Shown here: positions 23,591 to 36,756 of the stretch, in pieces | How positions within the stretch are numbered: position 1 is the first letter of the stretch | Layout: each line of letters opens with the position of its first letter | Assembly: GCF_016545825.1 (NCBI RefSeq) | Contig: NC_052619.1 | Span: 5,967,501-6,031,500, forward strand | Origin: Eucalyptus grandis | Taxonomy: Eukaryota; Streptophyta; Magnoliopsida; Myrtales; Myrtaceae | Reading direction: 5' to 3' | DNA: 64,000 bases | Notes under the pieces: generated by a model | Seen by the model: only the letters and a program-made list of their open reading frames with translations | Told to the model about the DNA's origin: nothing | The model's database searches: none | Program-made: the position numbers and the translations under genes

Positions 23591-25400
23591 TTATTGTGTG
23601 ACTCATGTGATATTATTAATTAATGGTTTAATAAATATATGAGAAGTTACGACTCCAATGGAATGGTACAATTTTCATTGAGAAGTTGTCATTCTTTCGA
23701 AGAGGTGTCTTTTATAAAAGTTAAAAAAGCGCTTGATAGAAGTCACCTATAAATAGTATGTATAAATAAGAATTTGGCCATCTCTTCACCCATGATGTAA
23801 AAAGAACTTTGTATTCTATCATCTATCAGATAGAATACGTTAAGGGAAAAATAGGTTAAGTAAGAGAAATCGAATTTCTTCATCTTTTTCGGTGTTTATG
23901 CAACAAGTACTTTGAAGGTTTCATTATGGATAAAGGTAAGTATTTTTTTTTTTTTTTGTAACCCGGGAAACCCCGTAAATCAACAGTCGGCGAACAAATC
24001 CTAGGGGAGCGACTGCAGGACCCACCACACAGTACTCTCAGGTAAGAATCCCACAATACTCCAAGTAAGAATCCCTAATGACGCCTCTGGGATTTGAACT
24101 TCTCCCATTCGTGAGGGGGAGAGAGCCCGAGCCAGCTACACCGCTGAGGGTGGTGGTGATAAAGGTAAGTATTCATCATTGAAAAAATCATAAAAATAAA
24201 AAATCATTTGTTTTATATTTTCCGTATAATAGAATTATGTTTTTTGCTTATAATTGTATTCATGGTTTAAGATCTCATGATTTTTTCCTAGTATTAAAAT
24301 ATTATGGATTATGGATGAAGATTCGTTGAACGATGATGATCATTTTTCACATTTTTTGATGTTGTTGAAATGATTCTAACGGAGGAAATTCGAATGATAA
24401 AAATGTTTGAAAGAAAACGGATTGAAAAAAATTGAAGAATGGTGGTGAACGAGCACAAGGAAGAAGGTACGTGGAGTCCATGCATATGCTATGATTGCAA
24501 GCGTGTGGAATTCATGTGCCATGCGCTACTATGTAAGGTGCATGCATGACACATGCGCTGGGTTAGGCAAGTGCAACACGCCGGAGTGAGCCATTTATGT
24601 TTCTGCCCTTCACTTATTATTACATTTTTGCCCCTTAACCCTTTTATTTACGATGCTGCCCATATCTTAGCTGGATATTTATTGTTATGCCCCCGTTGAT
24701 GATTATTTACATTTCTCCCCATTTATGCTGGATAATTACGATATTGTCCTAACTTATTGTTTATCATTTTGCCCCTAGATGTTAAATTCACAATCCTACC
24801 CCATTGAAATTATGGTTTTACAACTTTATCCTTATGCTTTAATTATAATTTTTACCCTTGTGTGTAATTTGATGAATGTTTGTGCTTCACAATATTAAAA
24901 ATTCAATAAAGAATAGTTTATTAGTCACCAAAGTGGTCAAACCTTAAGATCCTTTGAATTTTTTATATTGTAAATTGTTTTAATTAATTACCTATGATTA
25001 ATTGATGCTATGATTGGAATTGATATGTTAATATCCCTATTGATGTCATTGATATATTGAAGCTCATTTATTATAAGAACTTAGGGATTAGTCCAAAGGT
25101 TAATTAATTTCTTATAATTCATGGATATAATAATTGGTATTGATATTTCTTGTAAATTTGTTTGTATATCCAAAGATAATAAATAAATTTTAATAAGATA
25201 TATTTATAATTATCAAATTAAAGTTATTAGTATTATTATGATTTAATGTATGTTAGTATATCATAAGATCGTCAAAGGAGAACTATGATGTATATATATT
25301 GTTCAATTTAAATTTGATTAGGTGATATTCTCAAAAAATTAATGTATTAATATTTTCTTAGACTGCTGATAAGTCATTTGCCGGTATATTAGGGCGTTGC
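23591..25400. other. AT-rich DNA with LTR-like features, interrupted by a SINE
   Basis: From about 23573 (TGTTGGTGACAAAG) the sequence looks like a plant retroelement LTR or leader: 'acctataaatagtatg' at about 23748, then leader-like DNA into 'ttcattatggataaaggta'. Past the SINE, 24180-25400 is low-GC, with repeated 'ttttgcccctt...' phrases and no ORF. I cannot define element ends. Confidence 0.35.
23945..24157 (-). mobile_element. tRNA-derived SINE with target-site duplication
   Basis: A 213-bp insert is flanked by the direct repeat GATAAAGGTAAGTATT (23929-23944 and 24158-24173, 16 bp). On the minus strand it starts near an A-box-like TAGCTGGCTCGGGC, has a B-box-like AGTTCAAATCCC, and ends in an A-rich tail (the T run at 23945-23958). 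The box spacing is that of a pol III promoter. The body has a short internal repeat ('gggattctta' twice). Confidence 0.9.
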
Positions 25401-25409
25401 AAATAATTT

Positions 25410-25990
25410 AAAGACTACTCTTCTTAGAAACGTTTCGCAAACAACACGTACGGATTTTGTTTAAAAAAAAAAACGAAACGCGTTTGGTTGCGTTTACGTT
25501 TTTTTTTTTTTTGTTAAACAAAATAAGAACAAAAAAAAGAAACATAAAAAAGTTGTTTCTTTTCAAAAGAAACACTTCTTGGAAGGCACAAAAGAACAAA
25601 AACGAAAAAACAAAACCGGAACAAAGGAACAACACCGGCTGAAGCTCTTCTCCTTCGTGCGTGCTCGTCGCTCTCGGCTGAAGCTTCGTTCTCGTGCTCT
25701 CCCTTTTCCGGCGTCTCTCCCATCTCTCCGGCGGCTCCCACTCGGCTGACTCTCCGGCGACTCCTCACTCCGGCGACTCCAGGTACGTTTCTGGTGCTCC
25801 TCCTTCTCCGGTCAGCGTTGCTCCCCCTTCGGCGCGGCAGATCTGGGCGAGCATGCTCGAGGCTCGAGCAGCAGCTCCAGCTGCTCGAGCAGCATCTCGC
25901 GAGCGAGCTGCTCGAGCTGCAGCTCCAGCAGCAGCAGCTCGCTCGAGTAGCAGCTCCAGCAACAGCAGCTCGCTCGAGCAATTGCTTCCT
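25410..25990. other. A-rich tract plus GC-rich palindromic island
   Basis: 25410-25640 is an A/T-rich low-complexity stretch with 'cgcgtttggttgcgttt' and related words, like those at 29770-30015. 25690-25990 is GC-rich, with repeated GCTCGAG/CAGCAGCTCC words that pair with each other, so it could fold back on itself. The long ORFs across it are Ala/Ser/Arg-rich on both strands and look like composition artefacts. Possibly the 5' end of a lost gene or the core of a foldback element. Confidence 0.4.
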
Positions 25991-28900
25991 TTCGTCCACT
26001 CTCAGGCGTGCACATTCGTTCTCCTACTCTGTTCATTCTTCTTTCCCCTGTTCCGATGTTTTCTTTGATCGATTCGATGATGTGCCAGTACCTTCAGATT
26101 TTCTTATTTTCATTTTGAAAGTTTTTGTGGGTTTATGTACGTTGGGGTGAAGTATCGCTGTCGAACTTTACGCCCAAAGCGCATGGATCGATTGGAGATT
26201 TTTAGGGATGAATGGAAACTCGACATATGTCGGTTAGGGCTCAAGAAATCAGGAGGAGCAAGTCTTTGCAAATGGCGTTGTTCCGGGTCTGATTCGCTGA
26301 TTCGCGCTACGAATGCTGATACGATCCCCATTCGTTTGGGGGATCATGACGTATTTTTTTGGCAATCTGCACCTTGTTATGTGCTGTACGTGTGCGAATG
26401 GAGTCTGGCTTTGTACTGTGAATTTTGCTCCAGTCAAGAAAGTTCCGACTTCAGACTTCATATTGGGTTTCATCAATTGAAAAGCAGGGAAAGCTAGCCA
26501 TAAAGGGCAGCATGCTATCGCCTTTATGATTTTCTTTTAGCTATCTTTAAAGATCAAGGATAGGATGATGGCAAGTTATCTTTCAATCTTGCAATCTGAA
26601 ATGTAATTTGTTCGGAGGGAATAATTGCTAAATATGTCATCTCCTGTTTTCGATCTTTTTATCAGTCACATGGTTGTTCTGTGCTTTTCCTGTTAATATT
26701 CTCTTTCTTTTTCCTCTGTTGCATAGTTTTGAATGCGGCACTGAATTTTACGTTGAAGGCGAAAGCCGGAACTAGTTTACCAAGAACTGTTGCATCGGTT
26801 GATGGGGATATCCCGAAATGGAAAACATGATCATTAGCTATGGAAATGGTGAAGGGAGGCTGATACAATGGAGCTTGAGTGGCGGAAGTTTCTGCCGTTC
26901 TTGATTGTCCACTAGGATATTGGACCTTTTGCTCTAAAAATTTCTTTTTAGAACCAGCGGCTGATGCAAGTGACGTCAACAGCATTCGGGAAGGAGGAGA
27001 ATACAGCCTAGACTGTTCATATGTTCTTGGGAGGTTCTGGAGTTGGAACTGAGCCTCAACCTCTCAAGGCGTCTAATGTCTCTCCTTGCACGAGTAAATG
27101 CTTTAGAATCTCAGTCGGGAAAAATGGGAGATGGGCTAATGCAGTTGACAGTTTACACTTGGTCAATGAGGACGAAGCAGCAATTAAATCTCTGCGGGCC
27201 TGGGATAGTAATGGGACGAGTTGAATTTGCAGAAGCTACAAAGTTTGAGGCTCTGCTATTGATGCTAGAAGGAGGAGAACCAAAGTGGAGATATTACGCA
27301 CGCTCCATACTTGGTACAGGAAGCTCTCGTATGAAAGAGAAGCTAAGTCCATAGAATAGAGATGGCTTGACCTTCAAGCACAGAAAAATTCATATGGCAT
27401 GTTTATCCACCCTGCAAAGCAAATACTGGGTCCTGTGGAGCACCCAATGATGATCTAGATGGCTGGATGCACAGGGAGGCAGAAGGCCAGAAACTCAAGC
27501 AAGGTAACCTTGCTCTGAAGAACAGCATATCTACAAGGAATCTGTGAGGGTGTTCTGGGAGATGAGAGAGAGAACAGAATCTGACTCTGCCGATGCAAGA
27601 ACATAGATGGGGGGTTATATATATATGACTATATCTGGGGCAGGAAAAGAGCCCACACGGCGTCCTCATACTCAAGTTCGTTTGGATCGGATTCCTGGCC
27701 AACTAGACCTTGTTAGCAAAGCAGTGGAACTAGTGTGGAGTGCAGGTGCATCTCTGTTCAGAAGATATTTCACAAGGTAAAGATCTAATTCCTAATCGGC
27801 TGTAGACACTATCAACGATGAGAAGCCCGCCATTTAACTACATAACACCGGCGGTATCTATCCTGAATGGTTCCGACCCACCCTGGCGATGATTGTGATT
27901 GCTCTGGAGGTGCTAGGATTCAGGAAATGTCCTTGTATCATCAAGAAAGGGGGGACATCCCAAATGACCACAATGGAGCTTGCGTAGAAGTCGGAGTAAT
28001 TTAAACTGTGTTATACGAATGGGGGATTTTGATTTCAACATCTACGGGACTGTGACGTGATTCTCCACCCGCAGCTGCTCTCCTGACCTTCACCACAAAC
28101 CCCTCCATTACGATCACGGGAACAAGAGACTGCCACAGTTGGTGTTCTTTAGCTGCTGAAAACATTCCACCTCTGCAGGAATCGACAATCTCGTACCATA
28201 ACATCAAGACAGCCCGATCAGGTTTGTGATTCCGATGGAAACGCTGAGAATGAAAGTTGCTGCTATTTTGATTCTAGAGCGTCGCGGGTGAATGTGAGAA
28301 AAACTGATGAAAGAAGAAACTTTTCACGTCATGGAGAACTAACTTGGTGTTGACCTGGGATGGTTCCCGTCCAAGCTCTGGAAAAGCTTCCCAGGGGCGT
28401 GCGCACGCGATTCACATTTCGCGCATGATCCTCGCATGTTGCTTTAGAAAGTCAGTATGATTCCCCAGATGTTTTACCGTTGTCGTGTTGGATGCACGCG
28501 AAAAGGCGACAAGGCATGCGTGATTGCCTTGTGATCACTCTCAAATGACAATCAGTTTGATATCATTTACTGCGGCATGAATTTGTTATTATCATTTTCC
28601 CATCTGATGGAGCCTTGAGTTTTGGTTTAATTTTCTCTAGACTTCTTTTTTTCTCAATTGATGATTGATCCTCATCTGCATGTAACCAAGTCAACGAATC
28701 TTACTCGTGACTGAACCGAATCATAACATCATAATCACATGATAATTGATATTGATGATAACAACCAGTGACCAAATTACATAATATAAACAAGAATCAC
28801 GGGGATAAAATATCGATATTTAGAATCATGAGTTTAATTGTAAAATATTTGAATAGCTACTCTAGCATTGTATAAAAAAAGAAAATGGGTGGGCGCATAA

Positions 28901-29200
28901 GAGGATGAAATAGCAAGTTTGTAAGAGAAGTGTGAATTAATAATTTCTGCTTTGAAAACTTTGTCCTCTTATACTTTAATAATGTAGGGTATCTTTTTTT
29001 TTGGTAAAAGAATTGCGGGGTAATTGAAATAGGCTTTAAAAGGGATATAAATCTCACCATTCTATTTGTAGCGTTAAATAAATTAATTAGCAGCACTATT
29101 TTTCCAAAAGACACAAGGATCTCATTTCTTAAGCTTAGCAAAAAGAGGAAAATAAATAAATCACGGCAAAACAAAAGCACTGTGCAAAACAAAAAGAGTA
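25991..29200. other. Gene-like but unidentified sequence
   Basis: Base composition here is closer to coding or transcribed DNA than in the surroundings. Short ORFs occur on both strands (for example 26135-26497 plus, 27043-27354 plus, 28001-28207 minus). I recognise no domain. A weak peptide similarity exists between 28001-28207 (DVEIKIPHSYNTV) and 38538-38729 (DVEFEIIIPYSIRT), both minus. This may be a decayed gene. Nothing firm can be named. Confidence 0.25.
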
Positions 29201-29459
29201 TCCATTTGGACCTACAGGAGGGGAAGTTGCAGATGATACATCGGCTGAGCAGTCATCTGGGATGAACAGCCTTAGGATAAGAATTGCAAATAAAATGGCA
29301 AGGGATCACAATATGCATGAGATTTGTTGACTTTTGTAATATTGCTTTTACGTATTCACTGTGATGCAGTTGAACAATGAACTATATTACTTCATTATTG
29401 TGATGTTATGTATGAAAGGGTTCAAGTTGAGATGTATGAAATTTTTGTTTAAGGGCGCA

Positions 29460-29800
29460 CATATGAGCATGTTGAAAATATTTTTCATTTCACACCCCAT
29501 TTTTCAAAAATTAAATTTATAAGCATTTAATGAGAATGAGAAATCAATATCAAGTTTATATGCTTTAAAACTAAAAAATAAAAAAGTACTTGAAAAAATT
29601 TGATACAAACTTTAATAAAAAAAATTTCTACGAAATATGCCATATGATCATGCTAAAAATGTTTGTCTTCACTAACCATGAACAAAATAAAATTAATGAG
29701 CATTTCATAAGAATGAGAATTCAATATCAATTTTAAACTTTATTAAAAAAATGTTTAAAATAATAATAAAAAAATAAACATAAATTTTTTTGTCGTTTAC
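29460..29800. repeat. Degenerate tandem duplication (about 180 bp units)
   Basis: Two units share 'atgagcat...', 'gagaatgagaaatcaatatc' and 'ttaaac' words in the same order, at about 29460-29640 and 29641-29800. AT-rich, non-coding. Confidence 0.55.
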
Positions 29801-30015
29801 CAAACGTGTTTCTGTTCTTTTTCTATTCTAGGAACAGAAATTGACTACAGATTACCAAACATGTTTCTGTTCTTTTTTATTCCAAGAACAGTTTTTTTAC
29901 ACTTACCAAACGCGTTCTTTTGTTCAAAAACTCAGCGTTAGGAACAGAAACACTTTTTTTTTTATTTCCGTTCCCAAGAACAAAAAAGAAACAAAAGTGT
30001 TTCCATGCGCACCCT
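29770..30015. mobile_element. Terminal part of a short non-autonomous element ('ccaaacgtgtttctgttc' family)
   Basis: Three direct copies of a 'taccaaacRYGTTTCTGTTC' word alternate with 'aggaacagaa' complements, ending 'catgcgcaccctta' directly before copia gag-like sequence. Related words occur at 25450-25600. Class unknown; the boundaries are estimates. Confidence 0.4.
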
Positions 30016-31790
30016 TAATGAACACTTTAACCATCATAAAATATGATGGTCCACGTACTATGCATGAACATGTTCTTGAGATGACAAACTTAGCAATAAA
30101 GTTAAAAATTTTGGGGATGAACGTGGACGAGTGCTTTTTAGTATGGTTCATAATAAAATCATTGCCTTATGAACACATAGGCTATTTCAAATAAATTATA
30201 ACACTATAAAAGATAAGTAGAATGTAAATGAATTAGTTAGTATGGTTGTTTAAGAGAAAACAATGATAAATAATCAAAAAGTTCATTCCGTTCATCTCTT
30301 AAGTTATCAAGAAATTGAAAAAAAAAATTCCAAAAGGAAAGGTGGAAGGAACAAAAAGAAATTATATCACGTCTAGAATGAATCTTCTAAGACTTCTCAA
30401 ATCCACAAAAAAGAACACAAATCTTATTAAGTGTCACTTTGGCAATAAAATTGGACATTAGAAAAAAGATCATCTGAAAAGTAAAGTTTGGTTCGAAAAA
30501 AAAAGGCAAGTCTTATATTATAGTATGTTTTGAATCAAATTTTACTAAAGTTTCTCATAATAATTCGTGAATTGATTTTGGTGTCACCACTCATGTATTA
30601 AATACGGTATAGGGATTTCTTATGATCCAAACCATAAAGTCAAATGAAAGTATGTGATCATGAGGAATAAAAACAAAACTCTAATTAAAGGCATTGGCAT
30701 TTATCGTTTAGTTTTAGATACTAGGCATTATTTGGTTTTGTTTTAACATTTTATGTATTTATATTTTTCTGTAATTTAGTTTCTTTACTAAAACTTAATG
30801 TAGCGGGATTTTCTTGTAAGTTTGTTTGTAAATCTTTTAATTTATTTAAGATTGATAATCTTATTAGAATTAGAACTTTGTGTGATGGTCTCTATAAGTT
30901 TAAACTTGATAATGTTTTTGTTAAGACCTTAATGACCTTACATTATAATGTTGGTACTAAACAAGATTTAGTGGATGAGACTTATGCTTACTTGTAACAT
31001 AAATGTTTAGGTCATATATTCAGATAAAGAATGCAAAAATTAATGAAGAATGAAATTCTTTCGAACTTGAATTTTACTAATCTTGGAATGTGTATGGATT
31101 GTATTAATAGGAAACAAACAAAATACACTAAGAAATGTGCCACAAGAAGCACATAGCTTGAAATTATACACACTAATATATGTGGTCATTTTAATATTCC
31201 ATCTTTTGGTGAAGAAAGTTATTTCATTATATTTATTGACGATTTTTCATGTAATAATTATATTTATCTATTGTATGATAAATCTCAATCAGTAAATGTA
31301 CTTGAGGTATATATTAAAGAGATTGAGAGACAATTAAATAAAAATGAGAAAATAATAAAATCGAATAGAGGTTATGAATATTATGGAAAATATGATAGAT
31401 TAAGATAATGTTTGGGTCCATTTGCTAATTTCCTCGAAAGATACATTTGTATTCAATACACTATACCAGGTACATCACAACAAAATTGTGTGATGGAAAT
31501 GTGTAATCATACTTTAAGAAGTATGATGAATAATTCATTTTTACCCTTATTTTTGTGGATGTATGTATCAAAGCTTTCTACTTATTTATTAAATAAGGTT
31601 CCCAGTAAGGTAGTTTCAAAGACTTCATTTGAATTGTGGATGAGAAGGAAACCTAGTTTACAACACCTACATTTTTGGAGTTGTCTAATAGAAATAAAAA
31701 CTTACAATTCACATGAAAATAAATTGGACAAAGGCATGATTTATCTAGATCCAGTCATACACCATAAATGTTATAACTTTTATACGGTGG
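30016..31790 (+). pseudogene. Ty1/copia gag-pol remnant (gag, GAG-pre-integrase, integrase; no RT)
   Basis: The plus strand begins in a gag UBN2-like region (TLTIIKYDG... NLAIKLKILGMNVDECF, 30016-30190) and passes degraded CCHC and protease areas. It then shows the pre-integrase and integrase core (FIIFIDDFSCNNYIYL at about 31220, IPGTSQQNCVMEMCNHTLRS at about 31467) and the region after integrase (ELWMRRKPSLQHLHFWSC, about 31630). Many stops and frame changes make it inactive. It ends near 31790, before any reverse transcriptase, where the segmental-duplication copy B begins. The last 60 bp are also present at the left edge of copy A. Confidence 0.85.
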
Positions 31791-32689
31791 CGCTAATTTG
31801 AGTGGCGTATTTCTTCAATTGATCACTTGTCCATCATGACTTTTATAAATTCGTGACACTCAGTGAATGCCGTGTTACTTTCTCTCTTAGTTCCCCTTGT
31901 ATATAACTCTCAATCTTCATCTTTCTCAAGTCGAGTTGAAATTCTCTCTCCCAATTTGATTTATGAGTATTTTGTTGTTTTCATTCCATTTTTTTTTTTT
32001 TTAATTCTTTGTAGGTTGTTGATGCCCATTTTCCTTGTTGGACATATTTTTCGCTTCCAAATCAACTCACTAGTTTAGATCTTCCAAATCAAGAAGTCCA
32101 ACAAGATCAAGCAAGAATGTGATGAATTCTTACTATACTGAAAGCAATTATACAATTTCTCCAAGCTTTAAAAGCTTTCATCTCTCAATCTAAATATTAA
32201 TTTAAGAGCTCTTCCGTCAATCTCAAATATAGATTTGGAAGTTCCTAAAATGCGTTTTTGTACTTGTCCAACCTCTCTTAATTTAGATTTAGTTTCAGAA
32301 GGTTGTTCAACCTATATTTGGTATCTTTGCATGGTGATAATGTTGAGGATGCTTAACCTAATTGTACACTGCCCATTGGATAAGCCATAACTTTGTAGAA
32401 AAGGAGATTACGGAGCATGCTCATCACCAATAACAATGCGAGATTTGGTAATTGATCGCCATTCTAATCAAATAAGTGTATTTATTAGTTTGTGCTTTAT
32501 TATGTTATACTAATATTTTAGATTTATATTATTTTGAATATCTCATGTATCTTCATGAGATATAAATGATTCATATAATTTTGACAAAAAAAAAAAATGA
32601 ACATTGTATGAAAGTTATCATACCTGAATAATTAATTGAAAAGTTATGACACTTAATGAATATTATACGAAAGTTATAGAGTTAATATC

Positions 32690-33195
32690 TTGAAAAACCT
32701 CAAACTAGTACACATGTGATAAATTTACTTTAAATTATTTTTTTAATCATGAAAAATCCCAAACCGGTAAACTATGACAAATTTACCCCAACTAACCATT
32801 AAAAATCTAAAATTGGTATACATATGACAAATTTATCCCAATTAATTTATACGACCACCAAAAACCTCAAATTTGTACTATTGTGACAAATATACCATTT
32901 GTTAAATTGGATTAATACCATAAAAAATCACAAAAATTATTTAACTATGACAAACAGAGAGTAAAATCCCAAACTAGCACACCGGTCAACTGTCACGTGT
33001 CATTCAACTTAATAATTTGATTGTAAAATTTAACAAAAACTAATATAAGATAAATTTGTCACAAGTCTACTAGTTTGGAGTAAATTTATCAAAGGTGTAT
33101 CGGTTTAGAGTTTTTGGTGATCAAAAAATTAGTTTGCGATAAATTTGTCACATATGTACAATTTTGGGGTTTTTTAGAGTATTAACCCAAAGTTA
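32690..33195. repeat. AT-rich degenerate tandem repeat inside copy B
   Basis: The counterpart of 18640-19160; same phrases ('gacaaatttaccccaact', 'aaatttgtcac') and order. Confidence 0.75.
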
Positions 33196-34251
33196 TAATA
33201 TTTATTGTATCTTTTTTCTAGAAAGAGTGAGGTTGGATTATACAAAAAAAATTTCCATTCTATATTGTGGACAAATCAACAACTAATATGTCCAAATTCA
33301 ATCATATCACTAATTTATCTTAACTTCACCAAAATTCTCCTAGGTCGTTTTTGGAAAAAGGATTGGAATTGAAATAGAACAAAAAAGGTAAAAAGAATGT
33401 GAGGTGATTGACTACATCCTTTGCCTTTTTTGGTAGGTAATGGTAAATAATCTTGACTGAGGTTTCATAAATAATGAAAATTAAAAATATAATTCTAACA
33501 AAAAGAAAACCCTAGTTGTTTTTTCAAGGCAACACCCTAGCTTTTGATTGTATACATAGGACAACCACTGCCATTGGTGGTCATCGTTTTTCACGAAGGC
33601 CTCCACAGTAAAGATCGCTTGACCGTAGTGACTACATCGATCGTGGACATGAGTGGCTTGCGAGTTCACGCAGACATATTTAGGAAATTTTCTTCAAATT
33701 ATTAATTTTTCGAAAAACAAATGAAGCCTTTATTAATCGAATTTTTCTTGAAAATAAAAACCCTTATGTGTCCATACTTGATTTATGTAATTGAAGTCTA
33801 GTTAAAAAAAAAAAAAAAAAGAATGGATGTGAAGGAAGATCAAGTTTCTAATGTACAAAGAATCTTCTATCTCTCACCCAAAAATTAAGAGGGAAAAAAA
33901 GAAAAAGATGCAAATTTGGCGGCAAGAGAATTTATTGCAGAAAAGAAACTTCATTAAGCTTCACATACATCATTTCCCTCTTCTCTAACAAGCCAGCCGA
34001 ACCAAAGTTCAAGCAACAAAATCAAAGATACATCACATTCAGATCAAAAGAGACTCTCCTTCTTCCTCATTCTCAAGCCTCTTCTCACATTATGGTGCAT
34101 AATTTGGTCACCAACCCGGCTGCGGTGTGGATGGCAGCATGGAAAATATTCTGGAAAACACAAAGCGCACGCAAACAGTCATTAGGGACAACGTAACAAT
34201 GCATAGTAAAAGTCATCGAAGTATACTCGTTTTACAAAACTAGTAAGGGTT

Positions 34252-34472
34252 GAAGCTGAGCTTTCCCGTGCCACTCACGTTCAGCTGCTTAAATAAGTAA
34301 GGGTTGCTCATCCTCACATAGCCCTTGACCTTTGTGAAGGAAAGGAACTTCGAGAGGCACACGACGCCGTCGCGGTCGTGGTCCATCTCGGTGACAAAGT
34401 CCTGTGCCAACTGTTTGACGTTCTTGGCAGCCGCGTGAAGTAGACCTTTGCAATACGCTGCAAATCCTCCAT
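34252..34472 (-). pseudogene. Truncated EF-hand/ZZ paralogue
   Basis: Aligned with the gene at 20043-20959, this copy keeps the start (ATG at 34472) and the sequence through both EF loops. It has lost one base after the TTC codon following KVY (FDAAAE becomes frameshifted). A deletion corresponding to about 20205-20739 of copy A removed the ZZ finger, the rest of exon 1 and exon 2. A mutated relic of exon 3 lies at about 34092-34157. The gene is dead. Confidence 0.85.
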
Positions 34473-34682
34473 TTTTCCCTTGCACGAAGCACAATCTATG
34501 GTTTATCTCTCAGATAACAACGTAAAATGAGCAAGAGAATGGTTCAATGGTTTAATTAAGGAAGGAGATCTACACACACACACAGAGCACTAGCCTACGC
34601 ATGCTTAACAAAGAAGGAAAGCGATGGAAAAAAAATAATGGGGATGGCATGATCGTCTTTTGACACAAAGGATGCAGCCTCA

Positions 34683-34910
34683 AACACACACACACATATC
34701 TCAAGACATATATACATATTAGAACACACACACACACATATATCTCAAGACATATATACATATTAGATTAACACACACACACACACACATATCTCAAGAC
34801 ATATATACATATTAGAACACACACACACACACACACACATATCTCAAGACATATATACATATTAGATTAACCACACATATCTCAAGACATATATACATAT
34901 TAGATTAACC
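34683..34910. repeat. CA-rich minisatellite (five units)
   Basis: The unit is (CA)n followed by 'tatctcaagacatatatac' and 'atattaga'. CA length varies from unit to unit. Copy A has only one related unit at the same place (about 21355-21390), so the array expanded in copy B. Confidence 0.9.
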
Positions 34911-35099
34911 AATAAGTTGATCACAATATCACAGTTTCTATAAATCCACAAAAAAGAACATTTACAACTAGAATTCAATCAACCCAACAACTAGCAATAA
35001 CTGAGTACATCACTTCCTTAAGTCATACAAAAAAAAGAAGAAAAATAGCACTTCTAAAAGTTTCCCACCGACGGTGCTTTCGTTCTATTCGATGTTAAC

Positions 35100-36756
35100 C
35101 GAGGAACCTAAAAAGATTAAAGGACGAGTAAAATGAACAATAATAGCTCAGTGAATAATACATATCTTCTAAGCAAATCGATCAACAACTAAGTAATGCC
35201 AAACTTCATAACTCAAACTCAATATATAAAATACATATTGAATCATATAAGAGTTATTTCTTATTATCAAAGATTTATACTAATATGAAAAACTCATTTA
35301 AATCACAATCACAATTCAAGTATCAATGGTCAGGTCCATTAAATAATCTTCATCAAATATCACATATCAATGGTCCATCCATTGACTAAGATTCCATGGT
35401 CACGACACAATATCTTGTGATAAGGCGACTAATATTCCTTTTAGTAAGGTCTCCACCTATAAAACTAGTAGCTCGACCCAGAAGAATATCCTAAATCTAG
35501 TATGCATACCTCATAAACCCTTATTGGGTTTACAATCCTATTGAGTATAAACAACCATCCTCCAATATCGGAAATCCAATCCAAAAATCAATATCACAAA
35601 TCAAACAAATAAATTTTTGCAACAAGACCATCTGCCATTTCCTATCCATTTCTCCAAGCATCATAAATCTTTCCATAATATGGTCACAAAGAAATTTTCA
35701 TATATATTACTCAACACACTTTGTAAAACATGCTTTTGAAATATTCATAATCAACTAAAGAGTAGCAAGTGCTCAATTTGGCTTTTATATAGTAAAAATG
35801 CTCTTCACAATTTAATATATATACATATATATTTCAAGGCATGGTTTTACAAATCCAAAGAAGATATAGTACCACTCACCTTGTCGCCTACGACTAAACA
35901 ACGAATGATACTCATATCATTGAACTCGCGGCCCTATTAAATAACCAATGAATAATGTTAAAATCGAATAAAACTCTATCTTGACTACAAATCGACTCAA
36001 CTACGCCTTAATGCTAACAAAACAACTCCTACACGCTAACAAATCGCATATCTATAGCGATTATTTAAGCCATCCGCAACTTGGAGTTTCGATGCACAAT
36101 TTGATTATGCCATAACTTTCTCCTCTGAACCCTGTTCTGAACATATTTGTAGTTAATAGAAAACCCTTTACACATATTATAAGAATCCCAACTTGGCCGT
36201 CCCAAATCAAGCCAAAAAAATTGACAAAATATGGACCCGAAGCTGCTGGATGCACATTGTTCACTGTGCGTAGGGAATTTCGAAATTTTGTTTCAGGCAA
36301 ATCATAAGCTCAAATCATGATCCATAAAATCTCACGGCTCCACAATATCCTAAACTATCATTTTAAAAAAATATGTGGTTTAACAACTCAAAAATCAGAC
36401 TTCGTCGCTCAATTTTCCTAAAATTCTGAATTTGAGCCCTAAAATTGAAAAATACTTCGATTAGACGAAGAAGGGGCTTAATCTCTTATCCTGCGTTATG
36501 TTACGGAGTCGAGTCGGTTTGGTGAGGCATGCGCACATCAAATCCCCCTTCCTTTCTTTCCCTTTCTTCTTTTCTCTCTCTCCCGAAGTGGTTCATGCTC
36601 TTAAAAGTGAGTGACCATTGTTCATCCCTTTTTCTCTTTTCTATTTTCTTTCTTCTTTTTTTTTTTATCTTTTTGACTTTTCAAACCTTCTTTTGTTTCC
36701 TTCTTAAAAACAAAGTTGACCCACCACCAAGGGAAAAAAAGAGTCCAACTATTACA
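35100..36756 (-). mobile_element. Ty3/gypsy LTR, copy B (left limit uncertain)
   Basis: The counterpart of 21590-23252. The LTR start, TGTAATAGTTGG on the minus strand, is at 36756, after the purine-rich AAGGTGGG. The left limit is unknown. Confidence 0.55.

Noticed and set aside
24090..24157. tRNA gene
   Set aside because: Only A- and B-box-like words; no cloverleaf. The 213-bp body with tail and target duplication is a SINE.
25514..26150. Several overlapping Ser/Arg/Ala/Leu-rich ORFs on both strands
   Set aside because: They read the same GCTCGAG/CAGCAG palindromes in different frames; composition artefact.
29841..31801. Active copia element
   Set aside because: Many stops and frameshifts, no reverse transcriptase, no LTR pair.
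34683..34910. CRISPR-like array
   Set aside because: The repeats vary in length, are CA microsatellite plus a fixed word without spacers, and the genome is a plant's.
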